A stretch of DNA of 31,272 nt. Origin: Alphaproteobacteria bacterium (lineage in GTDB: Bacteria; Pseudomonadota; Alphaproteobacteria; Rhizobiales; Rhizobiaceae). Under the pieces are notes generated by a model, which saw only the letters and a program-made list of their open reading frames with translations, was not told the origin of the DNA and made no database searches. Position numbers and translations under genes: made by a program. The number at the start of each line of letters is the position of its first letter. Within the stretch, counting starts at the first letter, position 1. The stretch is taken from assembly GCA_017308345.1 (NCBI GenBank), contig JAFKFE010001198.1, positions 1,334 through 32,605 on the forward strand. The letters are read 5' to 3'. This document shows, piece by piece, positions 1 to 7,708 of the stretch.

Positions 1-398
1 GGGTCATCGAGGGACTGCCCGGCTATCCCGACAACATCAACCGGGCCTCCGATGGCACCTACTGGCTGGCCCTGATGGGCATGCGCACGCCGGCGCTGGA
101 TCTGTCGCTGGAAATGCCGGGCTTCCGCCGCCGCATGGCGCGGCGCGTGTCTGAAGACGCATGGCTGATGCCCAACCTCAACACCGGCTGCGTGCTGCGC
201 TTCGACGAGAACGGCCAGATCCTCGAAAGCCTGTGGGACCAGGCCGGCGAGAAGCATCCGATGATCACCTCGATGCGCGAGCACAAGGGCATCCTCTATC
301 TCTGCGGCATCTTCAACAACCGCATGGGCACGCTGCCGCTGAAGGGGGGCAACCCCAACTGGTTCAGCTCGGATTCCTACTGGGGCAAAAAGGCATGA
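1..398 (+). CDS. Strictosidine synthase / SMP-30-like beta-propeller protein, C-terminal part (5' end outside window)
   Basis: The reading frame is open from position 3, with no start before the window edge, and ends at TGA 396-398. It encodes about 131 residues. The segment LPGYPDNINRASDG followed by YWLAL is the conserved core of the strictosidine-synthase/SMP-30 six-bladed beta-propeller fold, and a later blade carries GCVLRFDENGQ. Bacterial members are usually hydrolases or lactonases of unknown substrate. The stop overlaps the next start as ATGA, so the two genes are translationally coupled, and the next gene is a second propeller followed by a sugar ABC ATPase. In some rhizobial sugar-ABC loci this domain is fused to the permease. 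The missing N-terminus could therefore be either a propeller alone or a permease fusion, and this window cannot decide. Confidence 0.8.
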   Translation, partial: VIEGLPGYPDNINRASDGTYWLALMGMRTPALDLSLEMPGFRRRMARRVSEDAWLMPNLNTGCVLRFDENGQILESLWDQAGEKHPMITSMREHKGILYLCGIFNNRMGTLPLKGGNPNWFSSDSYWGKKA

Positions 399-1489
399 AC
401 GCCGTGAGCCGGCTTTTCGACCGCTTCCTCGGCCGGGGCGACTGGGCCGTGACCGTGCCCACGCTCGACGGGCCGCTGCTGCCCAACCAGGACCTCGAGG
501 AGGCGGAGCTCTTCGCCGGCCTCGCCGAGGCCGACAATCTGGTGCGGACCGAAAAAGGCATGCTGGCGAGCAGCGTGAACCGGCTGATGCGTTTTAGCGC
601 CGACGGCAAGGCCGAAGTGCTGCAGGAATTCCCCGGCGAGATCACCGCGCTCGCCCATGCCCGCGGCATGACCGCCCTGGCGATCGACGGCAAGGGCGTC
701 GTCATCCGCGGCGGCCTGCATGACGGGCGGGAGGCGACTGGTGACGAGGCCGGCAGGCTGTCCTGCGTCACCGCGCTTACTTTTCTCGACAGCAACACCT
801 TGCTGGTGGCCAACGGCTCGGCCTCGCTGCCGGCGAGCGCCTGGCGCCGCGACCTGATGCAGAAGAACGCTTCCGGTTCGGTCTGGCGCCTCGACCTGAA
901 GAGCGGCCGGCTGGAGTTGATCCGCGACGGCCTCGCCTGGCCCGCCGGTATCGCCACGACCGGCTCCAATCGCGTCTACGTCACCGAAGCCTGGCGCCAT
1001 CGCGTGCTGGCGATCGATCTTGCCAGCAAGGCAACGGCGCCGGTGATGGAGCATCTGCCGGCCTATCCCGCCCGCATCGCGCCCGCCTTCAACGCAGGCT
1101 ACTGGCTGACCTTCTATTCCGTGCGCAACCAGTTGGTGGAGTTCATCCTGCGCGAGGAGACCTTCCGCAAGCGCATGCTGGCCGAGGTGCCGGAGGCCTA
1201 CTGGATGGCGCCGTCGCTCGGCTCGTGGCGCGACTACCGCGAGCCGATGCAGGGCAGCCAGCTCAAGCAGATGAACGTGCTGAAGCCTTACGCGGTCACC
1301 AGGTCCTACGGGCTGGTGGTGCATTGCGACCAGAACATGAAGCCGCTCTCGAGCTTCCATTCGCGTGCCGACGGCAGGGTGCACGGCACGCTCAGCGCCT
1401 GCGAGGCGGACGACGACCTGCTCGTCGCCTCGCGCGGCGGATCGAGGATCGTGCGCCTGTCCAAGGTCGCCAGCGGCAAGCGGGGTTAA
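395..1489 (+). CDS. Second SMP-30/strictosidine synthase-like beta-propeller protein
   Basis: This gene encodes 364 residues. The start at ATG 395 is chosen because it overlaps the previous stop (ATGA); the frame stays open further upstream, but that stretch lies inside the preceding gene. Propeller-type repeats are visible: LLVANGSAS near residue 140, GSVWRLDLKSGRLELIRDGLAWPAGIA near 175-195, VYVTEAWRHRVLAIDL near 205-220, and a last strand pair DDLLVASRGGSRIVRL. The alternation of VWRLD/VLAID strands with GLAWPAGIA loops is typical of SMP-30/gluconolactonase-like proteins. No signal peptide is evident, so it is probably cytoplasmic. It sits 3 bp upstream of the ABC ATPase gene and probably processes or senses the imported substrate. 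The function is inferred from fold and context only. Confidence 0.75.
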   Translation: MNAVSRLFDRFLGRGDWAVTVPTLDGPLLPNQDLEEAELFAGLAEADNLVRTEKGMLASSVNRLMRFSADGKAEVLQEFPGEITALAHARGMTALAIDGKGVVIRGGLHDGREATGDEAGRLSCVTALTFLDSNTLLVANGSASLPASAWRRDLMQKNASGSVWRLDLKSGRLELIRDGLAWPAGIATTGSNRVYVTEAWRHRVLAIDLASKATAPVMEHLPAYPARIAPAFNAGYWLTFYSVRNQLVEFILREETFRKRMLAEVPEAYWMAPSLGSWRDYREPMQGSQLKQMNVLKPYAVTRSYGLVVHCDQNMKPLSSFHSRADGRVHGTLSACEADDDLLVASRGGSRIVRLSKVASGKRG

Positions 1490-1492
1490 GCG

Positions 1493-2992
1493 ATGTCGGA
1501 CGCCAACATCATCGAACTGAGGGGCGCGACCAAGGCGTTCTCGCGCATCCCGGCCTTCAAGAACGTCGATTTCGACCTGCGCAAGGGCGAGATCCACGCG
1601 CTTCTGGGAGAAAACGGCGCCGGTAAGTCGACGCTGACCAAAGTCATGGCCGGCGTGTTCAAGCTGACCGAAGGCAAGCTGTTCTTCGACGGCAAGGAGG
1701 TGTCTTTCGCGACCCCCGCTGAAGCGCTGCGCGCCGGCATCGCCATGGTGTTCCAGGAGACCAATCTGGTGCCGGCCATGACGGTGGCGCAAAACCTCTA
1801 TCTCGGCGAAGAAAAGATGTTCAACCGGCTGCGCGGCCTCTACATCCAGGCGCGCCAGTTCCTCGCCGGCATGGGTTTCCAGGTCGACCCGACCGCGCAG
1901 GTGAGCACGCTGGGCGCCGCGCACAAGCAGATGGTGGAGATCGCGCGCGCTGTCCACCACAAGGCTCGCGTGATCATCTTCGACGAACCGACTGCGACGC
2001 TGACGCCGGAGGAGAAACGCCACTTCTTCAACCTTCTGCAGCGGCTGGTGAAGGAAGGCATCGCCATCGTCTTCATCACCCATGCGCTCGAAGAGGCGCT
2101 CGCCGTCGCCGACCGCATCACCGTCATGCGTGACGGCGAGATCGTGGCTTCGGGAGCCGCCAAGGGCTTCACCCGCGCCTCCATCGTGCAGGCCATGGTC
2201 GGCCGCACGCTGACCGAGACACTGCATGGCGAGGTCAAGCGCACCGCGCGCCCCTATGGCGACAAGGTGCTGTCGGTCGAGAACCTGTCGTGCGCCGGCC
2301 TGGTGCGCAACTCGTCCTTCTCGGTGTTTTCGGGGCAGGTCACCGGCATGTTCGGGCTGGTCGGCGCCGGCCGCACCGAAATGGCCAAGGTCGTCGCGGG
2401 TCTGCTGAAGCGCAACATCTTCCATGGCGGCGAAATCCGCCTGCTCGGCAAATCGGTGCGTTACCGCGTGCCGCGTCCGGCCGTGCGCGACGGCATCGTC
2501 TATGTGACGGAGGACCGCAAGTTCGACGGTTTCTTCGAAACCATGACGGCGGGCGAGAACCTGCAGATCGGCGAGCTGACCGACGCCTCCAATCCGTTGT
2601 CGATGGTGTCGATGTCACGCGCGAGGGAACTCGCCAAGCAATGGGGCGAGCGGCTCAGACTGAAGCAGATCAGCGACCGCGCCAGGATGATCGAGCTTTC
2701 CGGCGGCAACCAGCAAAAGGTCGTGATCGCCAAATCGCTGATCCAGCAGCCGAAGCTGGTGATCTTCGACGAGCCGACGCGCGGCGTCGATGTCGGCGCC
2801 ATCGTCGAAATCCACCAGCTCATCAGCGATCTCGCCGACCAGGGCATGGCCGTCGTCGTCATCTCCTCCTATCTGCCGGAAATCCTGGCGGTTTCCGACC
2901 GCATCCTGGTCGTCAAGCGCGGCCGCGTGGTCGAGGAGATGATGCTGTCCGAGGCGACCGAGGAGCGCGTCATGTTCGCGGCGGTCCACTAG
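1493..2992 (+). CDS. CUT2 sugar ABC transporter ATP-binding protein (RbsA/XylG type, two NBDs)
   Basis: This 499-residue protein has two fused nucleotide-binding domains, the arrangement and length of RbsA, XylG and MglA. NBD1 has Walker A GENGAGKST (39-47) and Walker B VIIFDEPTATL (about 158-168), but its signature is degenerate (LGAAHKQ instead of LSGGQ). NBD2 has a degenerate Walker A lacking the lysine (GLVGAGRTE), a good LSGGNQQKV signature and LVIFDEPTRGVDVG. This asymmetry is normal for the family. It energises import by a CUT2 permease that must lie to the left of the window. The gene starts 3 bp after the propeller gene and is the last of its operon. A MITE-like repeat begins 3 bp after the stop. 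The transported sugar is not identifiable. Confidence 0.95.
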   Translation: MSDANIIELRGATKAFSRIPAFKNVDFDLRKGEIHALLGENGAGKSTLTKVMAGVFKLTEGKLFFDGKEVSFATPAEALRAGIAMVFQETNLVPAMTVAQNLYLGEEKMFNRLRGLYIQARQFLAGMGFQVDPTAQVSTLGAAHKQMVEIARAVHHKARVIIFDEPTATLTPEEKRHFFNLLQRLVKEGIAIVFITHALEEALAVADRITVMRDGEIVASGAAKGFTRASIVQAMVGRTLTETLHGEVKRTARPYGDKVLSVENLSCAGLVRNSSFSVFSGQVTGMFGLVGAGRTEMAKVVAGLLKRNIFHGGEIRLLGKSVRYRVPRPAVRDGIVYVTEDRKFDGFFETMTAGENLQIGELTDASNPLSMVSMSRARELAKQWGERLRLKQISDRARMIELSGGNQQKVVIAKSLIQQPKLVIFDEPTRGVDVGAIVEIHQLISDLADQGMAVVVISSYLPEILAVSDRILVVKRGRVVEEMMLSEATEERVMFAAVH

Positions 2993-2995
2993 GTG

Positions 2996-3190
2996 TGTTG
3001 ATATTCAGGTGAGGCCGGCCTGCAAACGGCGGTTTCCTGCGCTTCCGGTGCTCACGTACTACAGTACGCTCCGCTCCGGCCTTCGCCGGCCGAAGCCCTC
3101 ATAGTATCTCCGCTCGATGAAGGCTACGGCCGGCGTAGGCCGGTTCTCGGAAGCCATAGTTCTCGACTCGGCCTGACCTGAATCTCAACA
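2996..3190. repeat. MITE-like intergenic element with 21-bp imperfect terminal inverted repeats
   Basis: Arms at 2996-3016 and 3170-3190 are inverted copies matching at 19 of 21 positions. A nested arm pair is GCTTCCG (3041-3047) and CGGAAGC (3148-3154). Inside lie two perfect 5-bp CCGGC/GCCGG hairpins and a near-palindrome GTACTACAGTAC. The element has no ORF of its own. It fills most of the 320-bp gap between the ATPase stop and the LysR start, and the remaining 3191-3312 shows nothing beyond a probable promoter region. The structure fits the short palindromic or mosaic elements scattered between genes in Rhizobiales. It may also act as a transcript-end hairpin for the upstream operon. Copy number elsewhere is unknown from this window. 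Confidence 0.7.
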
Positions 3191-3312
3191 TACCTTGATC
3201 GGAAACAGATTTGCTGGCTAAACCGGGATCAATGCCTGGATCGGCCCTATTGCCTTGCAATCGCTTCCGCGTCTGAATAGGTCAGGAGGTCAGATCACCT
3301 GCCCGAGCGGAC

Positions 3313-4209
3313 ATGTCCAGCATCAACCTCAAACTTCTGCAGACGTTCCTGCTTGCCGCGGAAAACGGCAGCTTCCGTCGCGCTGCCGAAGAAAGCAACC
3401 GCTCGCCGTCCGCCGTTTCCATGCAGATACGCGACCTCGAGGAGCAGATCGGCATCTCGCTGTCCATCCGCACGGCGCAGCGCGCCAGCCTGACGCCCGA
3501 AGGCCAGGTGCTGTTCGAGGAGATCGCCAATGCGATGTCGCAGGTGCAGTCCAGCCTAGACCGGCTGACCGAGATCGCCGCGCGGCGCAAGGGCAAGGTG
3601 CAGATCGCCTGCGCGCCGACGCTCGCGGCGAGCCGGCTGGGCGACATACTGGCGACGTTCAAATTGCGCTACCCGCGCTCGATCGTCGAGGTCATCGAGA
3701 CGCCGCCGCAGGCGGCGCTCGCGCTTCTGCAGCAGCAGGAGGTCGAATTCTATCTCGGCCCGGAACTGCCAAACCTCAACGCCTTCCAGTTCGTGTCGAT
3801 CCTGGACGATCCGCTGATGGCCTGCATCCCGGCCGAGACCTATGGCGGCGAAAAGAAGCTCAATCTGTTCGACCTTGCCCGTTTCCCGCTGATCCTGCTC
3901 AACCGCAAGACGGCGGTGCGCGGCCTTCTCGATCGGCTGACGGCGGCGGAGAGCATCGAGCTCAAGCCGCAATACGAAGTCGAAAGCGCGCAGACGGCGG
4001 TGGCGCTGGTGTCTTCGGGACTGGGCGTCTGCGTTGTGCCGGGCATCGCCATCTCACGCAACGACGAGCGCATGCGGGTCGTGCCGATCGACCATCGCGA
4101 CGCCCACCGCTCCGTCGGCATCATCACCGCGCGGGGCTATGTGCACCACTCCTTTTCCGAGCAGCTTATGAACCTGATCCGCACCAATCTGCGGGAGCTG
4201 GCTCACTGA
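3313..4209 (+). CDS. LysR-family transcriptional regulator
   Basis: This gene encodes 298 residues, the standard LysR length. The N-terminal winged helix-turn-helix is clear: LKLLQTFLLAAENGSFRRAAEESNRSPSAVSMQIRDLEEQIG (about residues 6-47), followed by the linker helix. A periplasmic-binding-protein-like effector domain begins near residue 95 with KGKVQIACAPTLAASRLGDIL. The protein is a cytoplasmic DNA-binding regulator that responds to a small ligand. It converges with the broken aldehyde dehydrogenase gene, with 22 bp between the stops. Its most likely targets are therefore that gene and the divergent dehydrogenase operon starting at 5842, but no clear T-N11-A box was picked out. The Shine-Dalgarno before ATG 3313 is weak. 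No particular named LysR subgroup is recognised. Confidence 0.92.
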   Translation: MSSINLKLLQTFLLAAENGSFRRAAEESNRSPSAVSMQIRDLEEQIGISLSIRTAQRASLTPEGQVLFEEIANAMSQVQSSLDRLTEIAARRKGKVQIACAPTLAASRLGDILATFKLRYPRSIVEVIETPPQAALALLQQQEVEFYLGPELPNLNAFQFVSILDDPLMACIPAETYGGEKKLNLFDLARFPLILLNRKTAVRGLLDRLTAAESIELKPQYEVESAQTAVALVSSGLGVCVVPGIAISRNDERMRVVPIDHRDAHRSVGIITARGYVHHSFSEQLMNLIRTNLRELAH

Positions 4210-4231
4210 GCACGTCATCCAGCACCCACCC

Positions 4232-5699
4232 CTAATCGGTTTGGATCCAGACTGCCTTCGTCTCCAGATATTCGTGCAGATGCTCGACGCCGCCCTCGCG
4301 GCCATAGCCGGACATCTTCATGCCGCCGAACGGCACGGCCGGGTCGATGGCGTGGTACATGTTGACCCAGACCGAGCCCGCCTTGACGCGGCGCGCGAGC
4401 TTGTGCGCGGTGCCGAGATTGGTGGTGAAGATACCGGCCGCCAGCCCGTAAGGTGTCGCATTGGCGCGCGCGACCGCTTCGTCCAGGGTGTCGAAAGGCA
4501 TGGCCGAGATGACCGGCCCGAAAATCTCTTCCCGCGCGATGGTCATCTTGTCCGACACCGCGCCGAAGACGGTGGGCGCGATGAAGTTGCCGCCGTTGTA
4601 GAGCTCGCCCGTCAGCCGTGAGCCGCCGGCGACCAGCCGGGCGCTCCACCTTGCCGGCCTGCCTTGCGTTGATCAGCGGTCCGATCTCGGTCTCCGCCTC
4701 GATGCCGTGGCCGATACGCAGCTTGCCCGCGAACTCGGCGACCCGACGCACGAACTCGTCATGGATCTCGCGCGCCACGAACAGGCGCGAGCCGGCAATG
4801 CAGATCTGGCCGGAGTGCACGAAAACCGCCATCGCGGCGACCGGCACGGCCTTGTCGATGTCGGCGTCGCGGCAGACGATGATCGGCGACTTGCCGCCGA
4901 GCTCCAGCGAAACGCGCTTGAGGTTGGTGACGCCGGCCCGGGCGATCGCCTGGCCGGTCAGCGTCGAGCCGGTGAAGACGATCTTGTTGACGTCCGGGTG
5001 CTCGGCGAGCCGCGCGCCGGCCTCGGCGCCGGTTCCGGTGACGATGTTGACCACGCCGTCGGGCACGCCGGCCTCCTGCATCAGCTTCGCGATCAGGAGC
5101 GGCGTCAGCGAGGCGTCTTCCGACGGCTTCAGCACGATGGTGCAACCGGTGGCCAGGGCCGGCGCGATCTTCCAGATCGAGGCGGCGGTCGGGGCATTCC
5201 AGGGGATGATCGCGCCGACGACGCCGACCGGCTCGCGCCGGGTGAAGGTGACGATCTCGCCGGGAATGGAATTGTCGATCGCCTCGCCATGCAGGGCGGT
5301 CGCCATGCCGCCATAGAAGCGCAGCATGCCGATGACCCGGCGCCGGTTGGCCAGCGTTCGCGTGATCGGCAGCCCCATGTCGAGTGTGTCGGAGACGCTG
5401 AGCTCTTCCCAATGCTTCTCGAACAGGTCCGCGATCCTGAGCAGCACGCATTGCCGCTCGTAGGGCGAGAATTTCGACCAAGGCCCCTCGAACGCGGCCC
5501 GCGCGGCGGCCACCGCCGCGTCGATATCCGCGGCTCCGCCGCGCGGCACCGTCGCCAACGTCTCCCCCGTCGCCGGGTTCAGCGCCTGCATCACCTGGCC
5601 GGACTGTGCCGCGACCCACTTGCCGCCGATGAACATCGGCCGGAATTCGCCATGGTAGAGCGCGGTGGCCTTCGCCCTCGGGTCGAAGTTCAGCGTCAT
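4232..5699 (-). pseudogene. NAD(P)+-dependent aldehyde dehydrogenase, disrupted by an out-of-frame internal deletion
   Basis: The start is ATG 5699, preceded by a strong GAGGAGGA site on the minus strand. The first ~350 residues read as a good ALDH: IIPWNAPTAASIWKIAPALATG, VFTGSTLTGQ, the catalytic Glu in LELGGKSP and the catalytic Cys in GQICIAGSR. After INARQAGKVE the frame is lost near 4640-4646. The C-terminal third (REEIFGPV, PYGLAAGIF, PFGGMKMSGYGREGG, stop 4232-4234) continues in another frame. Compared with the intact ALDH at the right end of this window, about ten codons between KVE and ARLVAGG are missing, a net loss of roughly 29 nt, which is not a multiple of three. That favours a real deletion over a one-base sequencing slip. 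The uninterrupted frame runs on to 4215 with a nonsense tail, so a truncated product would lack the C-terminal oligomerisation part. Confidence 0.85.
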
Positions 5700-5841
5700 C
5701 GTCTCCTCCTCACGAATTGCGACGCGACTATTACTCCCGCCGGGGGCGACCTCAAACAAGGAAAGCTAAAAGGGCGTTCAGATAATCGGACTGTGCAACG
5801 CGCGCGTCTTCCCCGATGGTTCCGGCAACGGAGGAACAGAT

Positions 5842-6585
5842 ATGAGACTTGCTGGCAAGGTCGCCATCGTTACCGGTGGCGGGTCGGGATTTGGCGAAGG
5901 CATCGTCAAGAAGTTCGTCGAGGAAGGCGCGTCGGTGGTGCTGATGGATCGCGACGAGGCGGCGGCTTCGCGCGTCGCTGGCGAAGCCGGCCACAAGGTG
6001 CGCCCGATCACGGGCGACGTCTCGACGCTGGAGAGCTTCGCGGCTGCCGCCGACCTGGCGCGCTCCGCCTTCGGCGGGCTCGACATACTGGTCAACAATG
6101 CCGGCGTCGCGCAGCCGCCGCTGCCGCTGGAAACGATGGACGAAGGCCTGTTCGACCGCATCGCCAACGTGAACATGCGCTCGATCTACAACGGCGCCCG
6201 GGCCGTGGTGCCGCATTTCAAATCCATCAAGTCCGGCGCGATCCTCAACGTCGCTTCCACGGGCGGCGTCTCGCCGCGCCCGAACCTCACCTGGTACAAC
6301 GCATCCAAGGGCTGGGCGATCGCCGCCACCCGCGCCATGGCCGTTGAACTCGCGCCGTTCGGCATCCGCGTCAACGCGATCAACCCGGTTGCCGGCGACA
6401 CGCCGCTTCTGTCCACCTTCATCGGCTCCGGAGAGGAAAACCGCGCCCGTGTTGTCGCCACCATTCCGATCGGCCGGCTGTCGACGCCGCAGGACATGGG
6501 CAACGCCGCCGCGTTCCTGTGCTCCGACGAAGCCAGCATGATCACCGGCGTCGACCTGAACGTCGACGGCGGCAAATGCATCTGA
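5842..6585 (+). CDS. SDR-family NAD(P)-dependent oxidoreductase
   Basis: This is a 247-residue classical short-chain dehydrogenase. It has the Rossmann TGGGSGFG motif (residues 11-18), an Asp-Arg pair after beta-2 (MDRDE, suggesting NAD preference), NNAG near 90, and the catalytic Ser139, Tyr152 and Lys156 (YNASK). It ends with the usual ITGVDLNVDGG segment. It oxidises or reduces a secondary alcohol or ketone in the cytoplasm, with substrate unknown. ATG 5842 follows a GGAGGA site at a proper distance. It is divergent from the broken aldehyde dehydrogenase across 142 bp and is followed within 30 bp by the next dehydrogenase, so the three plus-strand genes to 8857 are probably one operon. Confidence 0.93.
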   Translation: MRLAGKVAIVTGGGSGFGEGIVKKFVEEGASVVLMDRDEAAASRVAGEAGHKVRPITGDVSTLESFAAAADLARSAFGGLDILVNNAGVAQPPLPLETMDEGLFDRIANVNMRSIYNGARAVVPHFKSIKSGAILNVASTGGVSPRPNLTWYNASKGWAIAATRAMAVELAPFGIRVNAINPVAGDTPLLSTFIGSGEENRARVVATIPIGRLSTPQDMGNAAAFLCSDEASMITGVDLNVDGGKCI

Positions 6586-6612
6586 CTGTTTGCGGTTCCT
6601 GAAGGATTGGCG

Positions 6613-7704
6613 ATGAAGGATGTCTACCAGATCGCGGTCGTGCATGGCGACGGCATCGGCCCCGAGGTGTGCGCCGCGGCGGTCGAGGTGGTGAAGGCGG
6701 CATTCGGGTCGGGCTGCCCGTTGCGGTTCACCGAATACCCGGCCGGGGCGGAGCACTTCCTCAAGACCGGGCAGAGCTTCCCCGATCCGACTTTCAAGGC
6801 CTGCCGCGCGGCGGATGCGATCCTGCACGGCGCCGGCGGGTTGCCGGGCGTGGTCTATCCGGACGGCACCGAAGCAGGTCTCGATTTCACGCTGAGGCTC
6901 CGTTTCGAGCTCGACCTTTACGCCAACATCCGGCCGATCAGGCTCTTCGAAGGCGTGACGAGCCCGCTCGCTGGGGTGAAGGCCGGCGACATCGACTACA
7001 TCATCCTGCGTGAGAACAGCGAAGGGCTTTACGCGGCGCGTGGGGCAGGGGCGCTGCTGCGCGGCGAGGTGGCGGTCGACACGCTCGTGCAGACGCGCGC
7101 CGGGATCGAGCGCATCGTGCGCAAGGCCTTCGAGCTGGCGCGCCAGTCGAACGGCGCGCCCCGCGACGGCGTGCGACGGGTGACCTGCTGCGACAAGGCC
7201 AACGTGCTGCGCTGCTACGCCTTTTTCCGCTACGTCTTTGACGAGGTGGCGAAGGATTATCCCGATATCGCGACCGAACATGCGCTGGTCGACGCCATGG
7301 CCATGCACCTCGTGCTGAAGCCCGGCCATTTCAACGTCATCGTCAGCGAGAACATGTTCGGCGACATTCTCTCGGACCTGGCGGCGGCGACGGTCGGCGG
7401 CATGGGCATGGCGCCCTCGGCCGAGGTCGGCGACGCGAAGGGCTTCTTCCAGGCGGCGCACGGATCCGCGCCGGACATTGCCGGCAAGGGGATCGCCAAT
7501 CCCTATGGGACGATCCTGTCGGCGGCGGCCATGCTCGACTGGCTCGGCCGCGGCCATGATGACGAAAGGCTGCGCCGCGCTGCCGAACAGATCCGCCGCG
7601 TGACGGAAGCGTGCCTGGCGAACGGGCTGCTCAGCGCCGATTTGAAGGGGCGGTCGTCGACCGCCGAGATCACCGGGAACGTCTGCGACCGGCTCGCGGC
7701 CTGA
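6613..7704 (+). CDS. Isocitrate/isopropylmalate dehydrogenase-family protein (decarboxylating beta-hydroxyacid dehydrogenase)
   Basis: This gene encodes 363 residues from ATG 6613. AAGGA lies about 6 nt before it, which beats the in-frame TTG at 6607. Family features are the GDGIGPEV start, LRFELDLYANIRP (substrate-binding Arg region), LRENSEGLY, the catalytic Lys in CCDKANVL, the metal-binding SENMFGDILSDLAA, and AHGSAPDIAGKGIANPYGTILSAAAML near the C-terminus. Members oxidise and decarboxylate 3-isopropylmalate, isocitrate, D-malate or tartrate using Mg2+ and NAD. The 'NSEGLY' loop matches neither canonical LeuB nor Icd exactly, so a catabolic hydroxydicarboxylate such as a malate or tartrate derivative is plausible. 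It lies between an SDR and an alpha-hydroxyacid oxidase, with only 4 bp to the latter, which argues against leucine biosynthesis. Specificity is inference. Confidence 0.88.
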   Translation: MKDVYQIAVVHGDGIGPEVCAAAVEVVKAAFGSGCPLRFTEYPAGAEHFLKTGQSFPDPTFKACRAADAILHGAGGLPGVVYPDGTEAGLDFTLRLRFELDLYANIRPIRLFEGVTSPLAGVKAGDIDYIILRENSEGLYAARGAGALLRGEVAVDTLVQTRAGIERIVRKAFELARQSNGAPRDGVRRVTCCDKANVLRCYAFFRYVFDEVAKDYPDIATEHALVDAMAMHLVLKPGHFNVIVSENMFGDILSDLAAATVGGMGMAPSAEVGDAKGFFQAAHGSAPDIAGKGIANPYGTILSAAAMLDWLGRGHDDERLRRAAEQIRRVTEACLANGLLSADLKGRSSTAEITGNVCDRLAA

Positions 7705-7708
7705 GGCG

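Noticed and set aside
377..2425. Long minus-strand open frame (682 codons) opposite the propeller and ATPase genes
   Set aside because: The translation is His/Arg/Ala/Gly-rich with no recognisable domain, and it lies opposite strongly supported genes. Long antisense frames are expected at this GC content.
5700..5759. Extended start of the aldehyde dehydrogenase from ATG 5759
   Set aside because: ATG 5699 has a strong GAGGAGGA site at correct spacing and gives the usual ALDH N-terminus; the extension covers the divergent promoter region.
6607..7704. isopropylmalate dehydrogenase (leuB) as a named call
   Set aside because: Family membership is clear, but the NSEGLY loop and catabolic neighbours do not support a leucine-biosynthesis assignment, so no gene symbol was given.
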